Assembly (NCBI GenBank): GCA_045540975.1
Contig: JAZQIE010000075.1
Span: 1 to 15,346 of the forward strand
Source of the DNA: SIG510 sp045540975
Lineage (GTDB): Bacteria > Bacillota > Clostridia > Oscillospirales > JAAYXM01
Direction: 5' to 3'
DNA length: 15,346 nt
Every line of letters starts with the position of its first letter. Position 1 is the stretch's first letter. Under the pieces are notes generated by a model. It saw only the letters and a list, made by a program, of their open reading frames with translations, was not told the DNA's origin and searched no databases. Shown here piece after piece: positions 12,395 through 15,346 of the stretch. Position numbers and translations under genes: made by a program.

Positions 12395-13609
12395 TTACGT
12401 ACGGTAATCTCCGTTGATTTTTACATAGTCATAGGTGAGGTCGCAGCCCCAAGCGGTTGCTTCCCCATCGCCTGCGCGCAGGTACGCGCGGATTTCCACT
12501 TCATCCTCCGAGAGGATTTTCTTTGCGAGGTCTTCGTCGAAGACAAGACCTGCACCGTTTTCGCAGACGGTGATTTTGCCTGCGTCGGAAACAAACGAGA
12601 CGGTGACTTCCTCGGGGTCAAATTCCACACCCGAATAGCCCATGGCACACAGCACTCTGCCCCAGTTTGCATCCGCGCCGAACATGGCGGCTTTGACGAG
12701 TGAGGAGCAGACCACGGATTTTGCCAGGGTGACCGCATCGTCCTCATTCTTTGCGCCCGAGACACGGCAGGTGACCATACGGGTTGCACCCTCGCCGTCA
12801 CGCGCGATGGCGCGCGCGAGGAAGCAGCAGACCGCAAACAGCATTTCCGCGAAGGTTTCATACCCTTCCCCACCGAAGACGATTTCCGGGTTTTCCGCCA
12901 TGCCGTTTGCCAGCACGACCGCCATATCGTTGGTGGAGGTGTCCCCGTCCACACTCACACGGTTGAAGCTTTTGGTGACCGCAGAGGAGAGCGCGGCTTG
13001 GAGTGCCGCCGCGGTGATATTCGCGTCGGTGGTGATAAAGGCGAGCATGGTGCCCATATTCGGGTGAATCATGCCGCTGCCCTTTGCGATACCGCCGATT
13101 TTGACCTCTTTGCCGCCGATGGTGGCGGTAAAGGAGCATTCTTTTTTCACCGTGTCGGTGGTGAGGATCGCGTTTGCCGCACGGTCGCCGCCGTCATAAG
13201 AAAGGTCGGAGACCAGAGAATCCATCGCGTTTTCGATGACATGGACGGGAAGCTCTTCCCCGATGACACCGGTTGAGGTGCAGACCACATCCCGCGGGTC
13301 GATACCGAGGGCGGATGCGGTTGCCTTGCACATACGGATTGCATTTTCCTTGCCGTTGGGGGCGCAAGCGTTTGCATTGCCCGAGTTACAGATGATGGCA
13401 CGGGCGCGGCCGTCGGACAGATGCTCGCGGGAGACATAGACGGGCGCCGCTTTGACACGGTTTCGGGTATAGCAGGCTGCCGCCGAACAGTCGCGGTCAC
13501 TCACGATGAGCGCGAGGTCCGCCTTTTCGCGGTTTTTACGGATGCCGCAATGAATTCCTGCGGCACGGAAGCCTTGCGCGGCACAAACGCCGCCGATGAT
13601 TTCTTTCAT
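12395..13609 (-). CDS. argJ: glutamate N-acetyltransferase / ornithine acetyltransferase
   Basis: A 404-residue Ntn-hydrolase-type enzyme. It recycles the acetyl group from N-acetylornithine to glutamate, and in its bifunctional form also acetylates glutamate from acetyl-CoA. The precursor self-cleaves before a Thr; here the site is HPNMGTMLAF (182-191) with Thr187 as the new N-terminal nucleophile. The residue before it is Gly, where many family members have Ala. TSTGVIGEELP (111-121) supplies the oxyanion-hole threonine/glycine pair. Its presence shows a cyclic pathway, which avoids a separate ArgE deacetylase. AGGAGG lies 8 bases before ATG 13609, and argC ends 12 bases upstream. Whether it is mono- or bifunctional cannot be read from sequence. 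Confidence 0.96.
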   Translation of the reverse strand: MKEIIGGVCAAQGFRAAGIHCGIRKNREKADLALIVSDRDCSAAACYTRNRVKAAPVYVSREHLSDGRARAIICNSGNANACAPNGKENAIRMCKATASALGIDPRDVVCTSTGVIGEELPVHVIENAMDSLVSDLSYDGGDRAANAILTTDTVKKECSFTATIGGKEVKIGGIAKGSGMIHPNMGTMLAFITTDANITAAALQAALSSAVTKSFNRVSVDGDTSTNDMAVVLANGMAENPEIVFGGEGYETFAEMLFAVCCFLARAIARDGEGATRMVTCRVSGAKNEDDAVTLAKSVVCSSLVKAAMFGADANWGRVLCAMGYSGVEFDPEEVTVSFVSDAGKITVCENGAGLVFDEDLAKKILSEDEVEIRAYLRAGDGEATAWGCDLTYDYVKINGDYRT

Positions 13610-13621
13610 GGTTGTATCCTC

Positions 13622-14646
13622 CTAAAATGCGGGGGCGACCAAGTCGAGGCCCATGGTTTCGGGGAGTCCGAACACGATGTTCATGTTCTGAACCGCCTGC
13701 CCTGCCGCGCCTTTGACCATGTTATCGATTGCGGAGACGATGATGAGACGTCCTGCATGGTCATCGCGGTGGAGGGAGATGTGGCAACGGTTGGTCATTG
13801 CAACGTTTTTGAGGTTTGCCGCACAGCCTAAGGGCAGAACGGTGACAAACGGCTCATTTTCATAGAATTTGGTGTACCGTGCATGGACTTCTTCCAAAGC
13901 GGCGGTACTCTCGGTGTAGATGGTGGAGATGATGCCGCGCTTTAAGGGAAGAAGATGCGGAACGAAGGTGACGGTGACATCCTCACCCGCGAGTTTGGAA
14001 AGCCCCTGCTCGATTTCGGGGGTGTGGCGGTGCGCCGCGACCTTATAGGGCGCGAAGCCTTCGTCAAGGTCACAGAAATGGGTGGTCTGGGAAAGAGAGC
14101 GACCTGCACCGGTTGCACCGGATTTGGAGTCGATCACGATGCCCGTGGGTTTGCAGAGACCTGCTTTCAGCGCGGGTGCGAGACCGAGCTGAACAGAGGT
14201 GGGATAGCAGCCAGGATTTGCGATGAGGCGCGCGTTTTTGATGTTCTCGCGCCAAAGCTCGCACAGACCGTAGACCGCGATTTTGTGAAGCTCGGGATGC
14301 TCGAAGCGAGCGCCGTACCAGGTTTCATACGCGTCTTCGGATTCCAAGCGGAAGTCCGCACCGAAGTCGATGAAGACCTTGCCCGCGTCCATGCAAGCCT
14401 TTGCAAGGGGCTGGGAGAGACCGTGCGGAAGGGCGGCGAAGACCACGTCGGATGCCGCTACCACTTCGTCCTGAGATACCAGGACTTCATCGCAGGTATC
14501 AATCATCGAGGGATAGACCTCGGAGAGTTTTTTGCCTTCAAACGAGACCGAACTGATTTTGGAAAGCGCGGCTTCGGGGTGACCCAAAATCAAACGGATG
14601 AGTTCCACGCCGCCGTAACCGGTGGCGCCGACAATACCGACTTTAA

Positions 14647-14650
<4 letters not shown>
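13622..14650 (-). CDS. argC: N-acetyl-gamma-glutamyl-phosphate reductase
   Basis: A 342-residue NADPH-dependent reductase, the third step of arginine synthesis. The nucleotide-binding GIVGATGYGGVELIRL is at 5-20, and the catalytic Cys148 lies in IANPGCYPTSVQLGL (143-157). The GATGAGRS turn and a PHLLPLKRGI strand follow, as in the long-type ArgC. Length is typical. ATG 14650 overlaps the argH stop (ATGA, 4 bases), with AGGAGG at good spacing in argH, so the two are coupled. Confidence 0.97.

Positions 14651-15346
<696 letters not shown>

Overview
The window looks like a chromosomal segment of a spore-forming Clostridia-type Firmicute. The signs are a Spo0A gene cut by the left edge, an intact SpoIVB, AGGAGG-type ribosome sites on almost every gene, and ArgJ/ArgB-type arginine synthesis. 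Base composition is moderate to high in GC, except for a visibly AT-rich block at about 5.64-8.25 kb. All calls come from reading the sequence; no database search was possible.

Left part (1-2.5 kb). The N-terminal 166 codons of spo0A run leftward off the edge. Its effector domain is recognisable, but the receiver has Ala where the phospho-acceptor Asp should be. Upstream lie a 0A-box-like site, a terminator, a small PQ-loop (SemiSWEET-like) membrane protein and an MgtC/SapB-family membrane protein, all on the minus strand. A SpoU/TrmH-type RNA methyltransferase diverges on the plus strand. The divergent pair appears to share a single palindromic -35 hexamer.

Middle (2.5-5.6 kb). A leftward four-gene cluster holds a tail-anchored small protein, two unknown proteins and the RNA 2'-phosphotransferase KptA. 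It is preceded by a 352-residue protein I do not recognise. The longest stretch without a confident gene is 5356-5632 (277 bases). It holds a promoter, an orphan open frame and a decayed copy of the 3' part of spoIVB.

AT-rich block (5.6-8.3 kb). A DUF4886/SGNH-like hydrolase and an AEC-family transporter are co-transcribed leftward. They diverge from an AraC-family regulator, giving a small regulator/transporter/enzyme module. It sits between the intact spoIVB and the decayed spoIVB fragment.

Right part (8.3-15.3 kb). spoIVB is followed, moving right, by argF, argD, argB, argJ, argC and the 3' part of argH. All are on the minus strand with overlaps or gaps of 1-13 bases. In transcription order the operon is argH-C-J-B-D-F, which takes glutamate to citrulline and then argininosuccinate to arginine; an argG is expected outside the window. 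In many endospore formers spoIVB lies directly upstream of spo0A. Here about 7.8 kb of unrelated genes separates them.
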